Below, one piece after another: positions 21,759-34,057 of a stretch of 64,000 nt of DNA (the stretch's first letter is position 1; every line of letters begins with the position of its first letter). The stretch is from Hemileia vastatrix (lineage: Eukaryota; Basidiomycota; Pucciniomycetes; Pucciniales; Zaghouaniaceae): positions 17,622,001 through 17,686,000 of the forward strand of contig JASXTE010000015.1 of NCBI GenBank assembly GCA_030280995.1, in the 5' to 3' direction. The notes under the pieces are model-generated. The model did no database searches. It saw only the letters and a program-made list of their open reading frames with translations, and was not told the DNA's origin. A program made the position numbers and the translations under genes.

Positions 21759-22720
21759 AGTGTCTTCAGACATATTAGCCCACCAAGCAGTGTTTTTAAT
21801 TCTGATAATGGTTTTCTCAAGATCAAAATTTCCTGCTAATATGTCATCATAACATAGTTTTAAGATGGTTTCTTTCATGGAAGGAGGAATAAAAATGACA
21901 TTGGTCAGTCTTCTCCTGTAGTAAATATAACCATCTTCAACGGAAAACTTTCCTTTACTCAAAGCACTCTGGTACTTTGGAGGAAGAGTTTTTATCAATG
22001 CTTGAATAGAAGAATTATTTGGATCATTTAAGATTTTAACCAATTTATTTAAATAAGAATCTTGATCATATGAATCCAGAATTAATTGTGAAAGTTCCTC
22101 TTCCATATCAACAATGTATATACCATGTATATGTACTGTATTATCCTCAGGTATATAGGCTGGATTGGATACATCATTTGGAAGAGGTAATACAAACAAA
22201 ATATCAAAATTTGAATGCACATTTCCAGCCATGTGAATAATAGTCATTCTACCTCTGTATTCTTGAACAGCTAGTTTCCATCTAAACATATGTCTATTTG
22301 GTGGTTTTAAGTTTAAGAGGGATTTCACAGCACTGCAATCAGTAACTAATTCAAACTTTTGACCATCTAAATAATAATGAAGCTCTTCTAGAGCCCAGAA
22401 AACTGCTAAGCAATCTAATTGAGTGGAAACATATTTCAATTCACTTTTTTTAAGGTTCTTGAAATATAACAAATTACTACTTCTGAAACTTCTTCATTAA
22501 TAATTTGTTTTTGATGAAGAGCAGCTCCAAGTCCAATAAAACTTGCATCTGTATAAAGAAAAAAAGGCTTATTAAAATCTGGAAGGGCAAGGATTGGAGG
22601 TGACATTAAACATCTTTTTAATGTATCAAAAGCTTTTTTACTGTCCTCACTCCATATATAAGCCACATCTTTTCTTGTTAGTTTGGTAAGTGGTAATGCT
22701 ATGACTTGATATTTTTTCCA
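21759..22720 (-). pseudogene. Element A RNase H and integrase N-terminus (broken)
   Basis: Reading from right to left: RT end (QVIALPLTKLTRKDV), RNase H (LYTDASFIGLGAALHQKQ), then after a frameshift near 22460 LDCLAVFWALEELHYYL, the linker, and the integrase zinc domain (CYDDILAGNFDLEKT). The gene stops at the B insertion and continues at 1575. At about 22720 it joins gag directly: protease and most of RT, roughly 2 kb compared with E, are deleted. Confidence 0.85.
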
Positions 22721-24319
22721 ATTCTCTGAACAAAGTGTTGCCAGTCAGATGAAGAGTCACCATCAAAATTGGGATATTGATCCAGTTTGGGCCAATTTTT
22801 CTGGCTACTGGGATGGTCCATCTTTTGGTTTGAATTATTTAACATTAATAAATCTTGAAGTTTATCCAGGAGTTCAGAAATTTAATTAATTACAGAAACA
22901 GATGGTTCATGACCATTAAAAGATTTTTTGCTAGTAGCAAAAGATTTTACAGACTCATTGTCAGTTTGTTTAATGGCTGACATATGGGGAAGAAACGAGT
23001 TGCTCTGTTCAGGTTCTTTACTTTATTCTTATGCGGCTTGTGGGCAGCACTTTCATCTACACCATAATGATTGATGGTTAAGGCTGAAAATGTTTCCTGT
23101 AGTTCAGACACATAGTTTTTTATCCTTGGAATTTCAGACATCTGGTCATTCATTTTTGCAAGGGATAAAACATTTCTGTCCTCAAAAACTGGGTGTTTGG
23201 TACTCAGTGCATGGAAATCATTTTTTAGCTTTTTCAACTCATTATGTAGAGACTTAATTTCACTTTTCAATGAATAATTTTCCTTAAAAAGGGGTTTTAA
23301 TTCACTCAAGGTTCTATGAAGATTGATTTTCTTATCTGAGATAGCTCTATGGTAACTTCTTATTTGTTTCTGTTGGCTAAGAACAATATTCAAAGTTTCT
23401 TTGATTTTAAAATAAGATGTATCTTGTACAAAAGAACTCACTTTACAATTCACGTGCAAATTATTCAATCTATCACTCTCATGCACTAATACATCTCTCA
23501 AATGTTTGTCTTTCACAGCATTAAAATTAATTTTATCTTTCAATATCTCCTCAGAAGTTTTCTCAAGAAAGGTATAGACTTCAGGGGAAACAGAATTATT
23601 CTTAATTTCAAGCAAAGGATTAATTAAAGAAGTAGAAGTCAAAGGTAAAGGTTCATCAAATGATAATTTGCTAATGACATCATTGGGGCTACTCATTAAA
23701 GGAAGTTGTCTTTTTATGGGTTTAACTGTTCTTCCACCATGATCCATAATATTACCTGTGGAAGAAGATTCGTTATTATACATACCAACATGTTTATCAA
23801 ACAAATTACTTACCATGGTAAGGGATGAAATTTCCCCTGTGCCTTCTTTCTTCTGCCTCCCTAATAAGGATGAAGCTGAGGAGATGGATGGTAGGTTGGT
23901 GTCCTGGATGGGAAAGGGTGTTGAGCTGTTGGTTTTGGAACATTCTGTTGGTAATGGTTCATCAAGTAATCCCATTTCCACTGCTCCACTTGCAGAGTGC
24001 TTTGATTTTGAGTGAAGGAGCTGGGTTCCTGATGGGGCTGAGGCTGAGACTGAGAGGCTGGGAAAGGAGGAGGTTGAACCTGTTTGTGATTTAATAACTC
24101 CTGCATCTGTTGCCAGAGTGTGTCTACTCTTGCCTTGTATTTCATACTTTCTGCCTTCAGTTCTTTTATGTGACTGGAAAGGTTGTTTATTTGTTGAGTC
24201 AGAGGTATAGTTTTTATTCTTATATCCTTTAGTGGATTTTCCAGATTTATCTGTGGTTTTACTTCTTTCAGAGGTGTTTGGTGAGGGGGGGTTTCCACTT
24301 CTCCTGCCATTTCCACGTC
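22721..24319 (-). pseudogene. Element A gag (exon 2 side), close relative of F gag
   Basis: The ATG frame is open over about 460 codons (24325-22947), closely matching F. It has a Ser/Thr/Pro-rich start, then coiled coil (LHNELKKLKNDFHALSTKH). A one-base frameshift near 22985 precedes the conserved SQKNWPKLDQYPNFDGDSS block, which runs into the deletion junction. The overlapping frame (24316-23861) encodes MEMAGEVE..., a helical stretch and EQWKWDYLMNHYQ, and is longer here than in F. Its first break is TAG at 23861-23863. Confidence 0.8.
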
Positions 24320-24331
24320 CTGTAGGTCTTT

Positions 24332-25832
24332 TGTCAGCCTGTATATCTCCAGGACTGAGTAAAAAGTGATTATAAGTTATGTTAAACACATGAACTATAC
24401 ATGGGACTAATAAATAAGAGTACACAAATAGTATACATAAGTAAAATTATGATAATACACAAAAAATGCCATTATAACACCTTATATACACGCATATATC
24501 CACCTTTTATAGGTCTTATGTACTTACTATTAAGTTGGAATGTGTTAGGGTAATCTTAAGAACCTTAAGTATAAGGCTGCATAACTTTTAAGTACACTTA
24601 AAGCTGTTATATTCATTGTTTTATGCGAAAAACAAGAAATGCGCTTTATTTCACTTAAAAGTTGACTATATGCACTATAAAATTGAGAATATCAAAATTG
24701 CGCTTTGACAGATCAATTGGGCTCATTTAGAACTATTGATTTGGCTATTTAAATGCATAAAAATAACACTTTTCAAATTTGGTGTTTTTTATGCCAGAAA
24801 TGGCTTCTGTGTACTGGCCACATACTGCCTGCTTTTTTCCCGTGTGAATAGCTTAATTTTTAGCAAAGTTAGCTTTTTCACACTATAATTACCCCACATT
24901 CTACGCCCACTGTGGGGAAACACACTAAAATAGGCGACAGGCGCATATTTAGTGTCCTAGCTTAATTAATAATGCATTGACCCTGTTTATATGCACTAAT
25001 TTCATTAATAACCTCACTCTTGGCACTTTATTTCATCACCACGCTTAAATTCGCCTAATTTTAGTCAAGGATTTACCCGTGCAAGAGCCTGCCAAGAACT
25101 GCATGTAGTTACCCCACATCTCACGCTCTTTTTTAAGTTTTTGGGTGGTTTCTCAGCCAATTTTGGTTATTTTTGAATGGGAATTTCATGTAGTATAATG
25201 TCAGGATTAGCCTCATTATTTCTACAGTCAATCCCCCTTATTATTAAGCTATTATTAACCTTAAAAAGTCTCCTTTAGTCCTTAATATTATTGTTTTATA
25301 CGCATATACTCTCTTTTTGTCTTTTTCTTTAATTTTGATGGATTTCCCTTATTATTTCAGGATTTTGGCGGTTATTACTCTTCTAATTATGTCATGGGTC
25401 ACTGGGAATGTTGATGGGAATGTCTATTAGTTGTTTAGAGGCGTTATTAACTGTGTATTGGGTGGTACATCAAGGGAATAATTGGGGAACTCAGTGTGTA
25501 TAAAAGGAGGAGGTTTTTGGGTTGTATTTCTTCATTCTTTATCATTACAATTTAACCAATATAACCAAACCAATTACAATACATATCAATTAGTACTTTT
25601 ATAAGACTTTTGAATAGTATCTGAATTTATATAATCTATTTTTCTACCAACTATAAAGATTGTAAGCCATATATAAGAATAGTGAGAATTATATTACTGA
25701 GACCTTTATATTTGATTATATTTTACAACTTAGTGGATTAGAACTACAGTATTCATATAGGACCATTAAAATCTTCTAGACAACTGACTATTCAAGCTAG
25801 TTCACGTCCTTGTACTTGACCTTAGCCTGACA
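24332..25832 (+). repeat. Element E 5' LTR
   Basis: TGTCAGCCTGTATATCTCC...TTAGCCTGACA, with TATAAAAG at 25499-25506. Compared with the 3' LTR I see single-base differences near 24529, 24680, 25044, 25058, 25077, 25157, 25192, 25539 and 25793. Confidence 0.95.
25499..25506 (+). promoter_or_regulatory. E LTR TATA box
   Basis: TATAAAAG about 325 bases before the LTR end, followed by a G-rich stretch. The matching box in the 3' LTR is at 33724-33731. Best core-promoter candidate of the active-looking element. Confidence 0.65.
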
Positions 25833-26500
25833 ATCGGGGACCTTTCCTCAAGAATTCTGTTATAATCCTGTAAGTGAAATTTTCAAAAGAAGGTGCACGT
25901 AAATAATATCCCTATAGAAATATTTGGATAATTACAACAGGTTGGGGTCACTTATATAGTGATTTCAGAAAAAGAAGCCCTGTTATATTATAAAATTGTG
26001 ATATTGAATCAACAATTTTACCACTAATTTAACTTATAATTGTTATTAGTGGGTCTGTCAATAGACCAATTAAATTTGAGATCTTTGCAGATAAAATTTT
26101 TATCACTAATTTAACATATAATTGTTCTTAGTGGGAGTCTGTCAATAGACCAATTAAATTTGTGATCTTTGCAGATAATAAACCAATTAAACTGATTAAT
26201 TGTTTTCTTTTAACAGGACTCTTAATCTTTTCTTTTATTGGTTTGTTAAATTCATTAAATATTGAGAAAGAATCATACTGACAGTCGTTTTCTTTTGAAT
26301 ATAAAAACACGGCTACATATTGTAGACCAGTTAAATCAAGTGACCACATAAAAGCATATTTGACTTTTGGCACTTAAATATTCACTTCATACCAATAAGT
26401 AAGCAATAAATTTGTCTTCAGTGGTATTGATAAATACTGATAAAACTCCTTTTTGAAGTTTTCATATCTAAACTTTCAATTCTTTAAATTCCACGTAAAA
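25833..26500 (+). promoter_or_regulatory. Element E primer site and leader with ~82-bp tandem duplication
   Basis: The primer site follows the LTR (AT then CGGGGACCTTTCC). At 26023-26180 two tandem copies of an about 82-base unit occur (ACTAATTTAAC...GATCTTTGCAGATAA), differing at a few bases. A minus-strand ORF at 26128-26373 is the complement of this leader and has no support. No gene in the leader. Confidence 0.65.
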
Positions 26501-27038
26501 ATGTGTGACAACAATGACATTGTAAGTAATAAGGTAAAACCTTATAACTCAAGACCTAGAGCTGAAATACCTGTTACAGGACATTCAAATGGAGGGCCAG
26601 GACTCTCCCATAATCAACAACACTCCGTCAATGTCTCTGGAGGAAAGGGAAAAGCTTTTAAAGCAGGTTTCAATAAAGAAAACAAAAAATACTTTACAAG
26701 AACAAGTTCACTCCCTATCCACCCTACTGAACACCTTGACAATAAGAGTCAACAATATAGTGGACCAGATCAACAATCTGGAAAAGAGAGCAGCTCAAGG
26801 TTTCATAGAAGTCAACCAAGCTCTAGTGGACATAAAGACTCAACCACCAACAGTGGCACCCAACAATTCCATAGCAACACCTCCAGCCCAAGAGGAGGAC
26901 CAAAAAATTACTGTAAGCAAATGGAAATGGGATTGGTACGCCCAAAACTACAACAATCCTCAACAGCAGGGCTCCAGCAGTCACCCTTACAGGGGAAAGG
27001 CAAGGAGAGGCAGGGGAAGTGGGATAAGACCTTGGTAA
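26501..27038 (+). CDS. Overlapping coiled-coil / KWKWDW protein in gag (spliced or internally initiated)
   Basis: In the +1 frame over the gag start, an ORF at 26589-27038 (149 aa) begins MEGQDSPIINN. It has a helical heptad stretch (about 17-85: EEREKLLKQVSIKKTK, VNNIVDQINNLEKRAAQGF), then KWKWDWY at 111-117 and a basic tail (RGKARRGRGSG), and ends in TGG TAA. Similar residues in the same order occur in this frame of B, I, A and F. The ATG frame of the same DNA is Ser/Gln-rich and barely alike between families. Excising 26522-26579 (58 nt) joins the gag ATG to this frame in phase; alternatively ATG 26589 could start it. Function unknown. The helices suggest oligomerisation and the basic tail nucleic-acid binding (inference). 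Confidence 0.7.
26522..26579 (+). other. Candidate frame-switching mini-intron in E gag (58 nt)
   Basis: GTAAGT donor, CTGAA as possible branch site, CCTGTTACAG acceptor. The length is 3n+1. Unspliced RNA reads through it in frame with gag-pol, and spliced RNA enters the overlapping frame. Two products from one start codon would follow if splicing is partial. Confidence 0.55.
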
Positions 27039-27092
27039 GTCATCCAACTTCTTATGATCAATTATATCAACCTGAAAATAAATTACTTATAG
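27035..27092 (+). other. Second conserved GTAAGT and possible AG|GTAAT acceptor
   Basis: The overlapping frame ends in TGGTAAGT, where TAA is the stop and GTAAGT would be a donor. TATAG|GTAAT follows 58 bases later. B (3802-3853) and A (acceptor CCACAG|GTAAT on the minus strand) have the same pair. In E and A splicing would still give TGG TAA, so the phase does not restore gag-pol; in B and I it would. Function unresolved. Confidence 0.35.
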
Positions 27093-30000
27093 GTAATGAG
27101 ATTGATAAGGAAATATTGGATATTATTGATAAGGATTTAAAGGATTATTCATTTGAACAGAATATGTTAAACTTGTCTTTACATGAGGACAATGTAAATA
27201 GTTTTATTGATCACCAGGAAAATACTATTAATATAAAAATGGAATCAAATGAATTAAATCTTGACCCTGATAATGAGTCTTCTGAATTGGACACGGAAAA
27301 AATAGAATATTTTTTAAAAGAGAATCCAATGGAATCAAAAATAATAAGTAAATTATTATTGAGAATTGAAAAATTGGAAGAGTTCTCAAAAGAATCAAAC
27401 ATTAATACAGAAAATGTATTATTACAACTAACACAGTCATTGAGTACCACAGCCAATAAATTAAAAATTATTGAAAATTCAAATAATGAATTGATCAATG
27501 AGAATAAAAGATTAAACTCTGAGATTAGAAATTTAGAAAGTAAATTAGAACACTCTCAGAATATTATGGCTACCATAGAGGGACGTGTAAAATTGTCTTT
27601 TTCAAATGTAAATGATACTTTAACTCATGTACCTGTAATAAAGGATAGGTTACAAAGAGTAGAAATTGAAGTAGCTAACATTTTGAAAAATACTGAAACA
27701 ATAAAGGATAATACCTCTTATGTAGAAAGAGTACCAGTTTTTATGAAACACTCTGATGATAAACCAATGATGGAACATGAACATAGTGTCATGGGCTCTG
27801 AGAAGATAAAATCAGTAAAAGATGAAATTAATGATCATCTTTCTAAAGTGAGTGAATTACTCAATATTCCTCAGGTTAGGGAAGCAAAAACTAGCCAAAA
27901 GAACTGGCCTAAGTTAGATCAGTACCCTTCTTTTGACGGGGATTCAAAATCTGATTGGCAACAATTCATACAAAGAATTGATAACTTAAAATTTTCATAT
28001 AAATTACCTGATGAAGAAATTACTTCAAAGTTAATATCTTTATTTACAGATGTGGCCTTATTATGGTTTGAATCTGTATTGAGTGAGGGAATTAATTACT
28101 CCTGGAATGAATGGAAGGCACTAATTGAAAGGCAATTTGGTGGCCCAAAATTTAGAATCACTCAACAAAGACTGTATGAAAGGGCCAGATATAATCCAAA
28201 TGCTGGAGATAAACCCATGGTCTTCTTAATGAATTTAATAAAAATCATGAAAGCTATGGATCCAAAAATGGATTATGAAGAGTGGAAAGAAAAAATAATA
28301 TACAAGTTGCCTATATCAGTTAGAGACATTATTGTAGCTAGAACTGAAACTGTCAGAGACACCTCTGATTTCATTAATATATGCAATGAGATATCATTAA
28401 ACCACAAGTATGAGACCAAGTATAGTAATTACAGACAAAGTGTTGACGTGGTAAAACCTACTACAAGTAAGTTACCAGTGGAAAAGAAAAAACCTTCAGC
28501 TCCCCTTGTCCCTAAGAGACAAGAAAATAACACTTGTTACAAATGTAATGAACCTTGGGTTAAAGGTCACACGTGTAAGAAAAGAATAAATGTTATTGAA
28601 ACCTCACAGAATTCTGAACCTAGTAATCATGAAGATGAGAATGTGGAATCCAGTGAGGATTGCAAGAGTAACATATCTTACAGTGATGATGAAAATGAGA
28701 TATTTGTATTAGAACAGGATATAATGTTCCTGAATGATGCTATACCTCATACAGACACATCTTTACCTTCCATAGAGGAAGCTGAAATAATTAAAGATGT
28801 ATCTCATGATACTTACAAAATAACACCTATCAGAGCACCTATTATCATATGTGGAAAAGAAATGAATGCCATTCTTGACACTGGGGCTGCAGGTAGTGTA
28901 GTTTCACTTAATGCATTAATGAAACTTGATAGTAAGTACCAGGAAAAACTAGAACCTGTTCAGACAAAGAACTGGAGGGGTTTTGGTTCAGTATTAAATC
29001 CAATTGGCAAATACAAAACTGCTGTATTCTTTAAATATAATAATGGATATGTTAGAGCAGTTTGTGAATTTGTAGTAATGGATAATAATAATTGTAGTGA
29101 TTGGTTTATTATTGGCAATGATTTATTGACAAAATTTGGCATTAAACTAGATCCTGCAAACAGTTGTTTCACCATAGGGGTGAATGGTAAAAGGAAATTC
29201 AAAATATGTTCTGAAAATTCAGTATATGCCATTTCTCCTACAGAAGAACAACTGCAAGGTGGAAGAACCACCAATGAAGTGGGTGAATTGGAAAATGAAA
29301 TCCAAAAGGCCTCTTTCAGTCCTCAACTCTCAAAAATTGAACAAGAAGATATTTTGAGATTGATTAAATCATATCCTATGGCATTTGCTCATGGCTCAAA
29401 TGAACTAGGATTGGTCAAAGACCATGTGATGAAAATCTCTTTAAGCTGTGATCTGGATAATATTCCTGGCAGTTTAAAAAAGAAACCTTACCCAGCATCT
29501 CCTGCAAAAAGGAAAGATATTGAAAACAATATAAAATTGTTGTTGGAAATGGGTATTGTTGAAAAAGTGGACACAACACCTAAGTATTGTGTCATTTCAC
29601 CAGTATTAATCTCTTATGAAAAAGATAAGGCAAGATTATGCGGTGATTATAGAGCTCTGAATACATATACAGTAGATGATATTTACCCTCTACCAAGGAT
29701 AGCTTCTATCCATGCTACCTTACAAGGAGCAAAATATATTTCCTGTCTGGATGGGAACAAGGGTTACCACCAGATTCCTGTGGAAAGAAATTCTCAAAAT
29801 TACTTATTAATAACCACACATATGGGTATATATAAGTATGTGAGAATGCCATTTGGCCCAAAGAATGCCCCTTCAGTCTTCCAAAAATTGATGGATAGTG
29901 TTTTTCATCAGGAAATGGTTGAAGGATGGTTATTGGTCTATATTGATGACATCATAGTGTTTTCAAAGACATATGATGAACATTTAAATCACCTGAAAAG

Positions 30001-32374
30001 AGTCTTTCAAAAAATGGATGAAATTAATATGACTATTGCATTAAAGAAATGTAAGTTTGGATTTCAATCCTTGAAAGTACTTGGACATGTTGTATCTGGA
30101 TTACAAATTTGTGTTGACCAGAATAAAGTGGCAGTAATTAAAAACATTGGGATACCTAAAAATGTAAAAGAGGTTCAAAGTTTTTTGGGTATGTGTGGAT
30201 ATTATAGACAATATATTAAAAATTACCAATCCATTGCAGCCCCTTTAACAACATTAATCAGGAAGAATGAAGCTTTCATTTGGAATAATGAAAGACAACA
30301 CGCCTCTAATAAATTAAAGGAATGTTTAATGTCAGCTCCAATATTAGGACTGCCAGATTTCACCCTAACTTTTATCTTGTACACTGATGCAAGTTTCATA
30401 GGTTTGGGTGCTGCTTTACAGCAGAAACAGATAATAAATGGAAAATTATCTGAAGTAGTTATCTGTTATATATCCAGAACCTTAAGAAAAACAGAATTAA
30501 GGTATGGTGCCACACAGCTAGAATGTTTAGCCGTGGTGTGGGCTTTGGAGAAACTTCATTACTATCTGGAAGACCAGAAGTTTGAACTTATAACAGATTG
30601 AAGTGCAGTAAAATCATTACTAAACATGAAAACACCTAATAGGCACATGTTTAGATGGCAACTAGCTGTACAAGAGTACAGAGGAAGAATGACAATCACT
30701 CACAGAGCAGGAACATTTCATTCAAATGTGGATTTATTATCCAGAAGTCCTTTGCCAAATGATGCTGACAACCCAGCTTATGTACCTGAAAATGAGGTTA
30801 TACATATATTTGGGATTTATATAGTGGATTTAGAAGAAGAGTTTATGCAAACTATATTGGAAAATTATTCATCTGATAAAGATTTGTCTAAACTATCTAC
30901 CATTCTTAATGATCCAACAAATGCCTCCATGAGTGCATTAATTAAAACCTTGCCTCCAAAGTATAAAAATGCGTTGGAAAAAGGTAAACTATCAATTGAA
31001 GATGGATATATATATTACAGGAAAAAGTTAAGCAATGTAATAGTAATACCACCTTCTATGAAAAAGTTAATGTTGAGTACTTGTCATGATGACATCTTAG
31101 CTGGTCATTTTGACTTTAACAAAACATTAACCAGAGTTAAAAATACAGCCTGGTGGATAAACATGAAAGAGGATGTACAAAAATACATTGAAACATGTGA
31201 CTCTTGTCAGAAATCTAAAAGATTAACTGGGAAGAGAGCTGGGTTGTTACAACAAATAGAGCAGCCAAAAGCTCCATGGGAAATTATAAACATGGATTTT
31301 GTAACTGGCTTGCCATTAGCAGGAAAAGAAAGTTTCAATTCTTGCTGGGTAATAGTGGATAGATTAACAAAAATGTGTAAGTTTATCCCTACCCATAAAG
31401 AGGTATCTGCTAAAGACTTGGCGTTACTATGGTGGACTCAGATGATGAATACTGCTGGGTTCCCCAAAGCCATAATCTCTGACAGAGATCCTAAATTTAC
31501 TTCAGAGTTCTGGACATCTTTGATGGAAGTATCAGGTTGTCAATTAAAATTGTCTACAGCACACCATCCACAAACTGATGGGCTGGCTGAGAGGATGATA
31601 CAAACTCTAGAAGACATGATCAGAAGATATTGTGCCTTTGGATTAGAATACAAAGACAATGAGAAATTCACACATGACTGGGTAACATTAATTCCTGGCC
31701 TTGAATTTGCTTATAACAGCACAACTCATTCTGTAACAGAGAAGAAACCATTTGAACTCTGGCTGGGATATGTACCAAATACCCCAGTAAATCTTTTAAA
31801 TAAACTACCAAGGTTGGATATACACCCTGGCACTAAATCCTTTATTCATATGCAACAAATGTGTAGAAAGCATGCAGAAGAATGCATCCAAAAAGCATTT
31901 GAATATGAAAAGAAAAGGTGGGACAAATCTCATAAAGAATTTGAATTTAAAAAGGGAGATGAAGTCCTCATATCAACACTACATTTTAACTTACAAGGTA
32001 ATGTTAAATTAAAGGATCCCTTTGTAGGACCTTTTGTAGTAAATAAAATGGTTGGGAATAATGCAGTGGAAGTCATATTATATGCTCCATATGATAGGAA
32101 ACATCCAGTTTTCCCTATCTCATTATTGAAACCTTACCATGCAAATGATCCTGACTTATTTCCAAAAAGAAGGGGAAGGCCTAAAAAGCAACCTGAAGAA
32201 ATTGTGGAAAAAGCAGAGATTGAAAAAATACTCAAGAAAAGAATCCTTACTAAAGAAAAAGGAACTGAGTATTTACTAAGATTTAAAGGGAAATCAAATG
32301 AATTTGATAAATGGATACCTGAAAAAGAAATTTCTAATTTATCCACCCTTCTTAAGAAATTTAAACAGAAATAA

Positions 32375-32556
32375 ATTTCTGTTCAACCAGCTGAGGGGTT
32401 AAAAAACCAGTACTCATAATATTTTATTATGTTTTATTTCTTTAAAGTTGAATCTTTAATGCTACAGATTTATTCTGAATGCCTGAAAATTACAAATTAA
32501 ATAAAATAAAATGTATAACTTATCATTTTTTTTATTGTTTTTTTTGGGTGGGCAAG
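32375..32556 (+). other. Element E 3' untranslated region and polypurine-type tract
   Basis: AT-rich, ending in a T-run and GGGTGGGCAAG just before the 3' LTR. No gene. Confidence 0.7.
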
Positions 32557-34057
32557 TGTCAGCCTGTATATCTCCAGGACTGAGTAAAAAGTGATTATAA
32601 GTTATGTTAAACACATGAACTATACATGGGACTAATAAATAAGAGTACACAAATAGTATACATAAGTAAAATTATGATAATACACAAAAAATGCCATTAT
32701 AACACCTTATATACACGCATATATCCACCTTTTATAGGTCTTATGTACTTAATATTAAGTTGGAATGTGTTAGGGTAATCTTAAGAACCTTAAGTATAAG
32801 GCTGCATAACTTTTAAGTACACTTAAAGCTGTTATATTCATTGTTTTATGCGAAAAACAAGAAATGCGCTTTATTTCACTTAAAAGTTGACTATATGCGC
32901 TATAAAATTGAGAATATCAAAATTGCGCTTTGACAGATCAATTGGGCTCATTTAGAACTATTGATTTGGCTATTTAAATGCATAAAAATAACACTTTTCA
33001 AATTTGGTGTTTTTTATGCCAGAAATGGCTTCTGTGTACTGGCCACATACTGCCTGCTTTTTTCCCGTGTGAATAGCTTAATTTTTAGCAAAGTTAGCTT
33101 TTTCACACTATAATTACCCCACATTCTACGCCCACTGTGGGGAAACACACTAAAATAGGCGACAGGCGCATATTTAGTGTCCTAGCTTAATTAATAATGC
33201 ATTGACCCTGTTTATATGCACTAATTTCATTAATAACCTCACTCTTGGCACTTTATTTCATCACTACGCTTAAATTCTCCTAATTTTAGTCAAGGATTTA
33301 GCCGTGCAAGAGCCTGCCAAGAACTGCATGTAGTTACCCCACATCTCACGCTCTTTTTTAAGTTTTTGGGTGGTTTCTCAGTCAATTTTGGTTATTTTTG
33401 AATGGGAATTTCACGTAGTATAATGTCAGGATTAGCCTCATTATTTCTACAGTCAATCCCCCTTATTATTAAGCTATTATTAACCTTAAAAAGTCTCCTT
33501 TAGTCCTTAATATTATTGTTTTATACGCATATACTCTCTTTTTGTCTTTTTCTTTAATTTTGATGGATTTCCCTTATTATTTCAGGATTTTGGCGGTTAT
33601 TACTCTTCTAATTATGTCATGGGTCACTGGGAATGTTGATGGGAATGTCTATTAGTTGTTTAGAGGCGTTATTAACTGTGTATTGGGTGGTACATCAAGG
33701 GAATAATTGGGGAACTCAGTGTGTATAAAAGGAGGAGGTTTTTGGGTTGTATTTCTTCATTCTTTGTCATTACAATTTAACCAATATAACCAAACCAATT
33801 ACAATACATATCAATTAGTACTTTTATAAGACTTTTGAATAGTATCTGAATTTATATAATCTATTTTTCTACCAACTATAAAGATTGTAAGCCATATATA
33901 AGAATAGTGAGAATTATATTACTGAGACCTTTATATTTGATTATATTTTACAACTTAGTGGATTAGAACTACAGTATTCATATAGGACCATTAAAATCTT
34001 CTAGACAACTGACTATTAAAGCTAGTTCACGTCCTTGTACTTGACCTTAGCCTGACA
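32557..34057 (+). repeat. Element E 3' LTR
   Basis: 1501 bases, same length as the 5' LTR and nearly identical. Followed by the duplication TCTTT and then A gag sequence. Confidence 0.95.

Larger units (their letters stand above)
26501..32374 (+). pseudogene. Element E Gag-Pol polyprotein (one internal TGA)
   Basis: I choose ATG 26501 (MCDNNDIVSNK), which aligns with MSAHQDNVSEK in B, over the ATG at 26453. One frame of 1957 codons contains: low-complexity region; coiled coil (about 265-390); capsid-like block (KNWPKLDQYPSFDGDSKSDW); zinc knuckle CYKCNEPWVKGHTC (679-692); protease LDTGAAGSVVS (Asp 793); RT with YIDD at 1147; RNase H (LYTDASFIGLG, about 1294); integrase zinc domain (CHDD, CDSC at 1566), catalytic Asp 1599, Asp in SDRDPKF and Glu in GLAERMI; GPF block; and a chromodomain in the last 55 residues. 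Codon 1367 is TGA where B has TGT (Cys), inside RNase H. A single base change therefore separates this copy from an open frame. Functional potential of the two halves is unknown. Confidence 0.92.
24332..34057 (+). mobile_element. Element E: nearly intact chromodomain Ty3/gypsy retrotransposon
   Basis: 9726 bases with two 1501-base LTRs, target duplication TCTTT (24327-24331 and 34058-34062), primer site, one long gag-pol frame and a polypurine-type tract. The LTRs differ at about nine positions by eye, so this is the youngest insertion in the window. Its only obvious coding defect is a TGA at 30599-30601. It sits inside gag intron 1 of A. Confidence 0.95.

Noticed and set aside
26128..26373. 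Minus-strand 81-aa ORF in the E leader
   Set aside because: It spans the leader tandem duplication antisense to the element, with no counterpart in other copies.
30599..30601. In-frame TGA in E as programmed readthrough or selenocysteine
   Set aside because: It lies within the RNase H domain, not at a domain border, and B has TGT there. Point mutation is sufficient.
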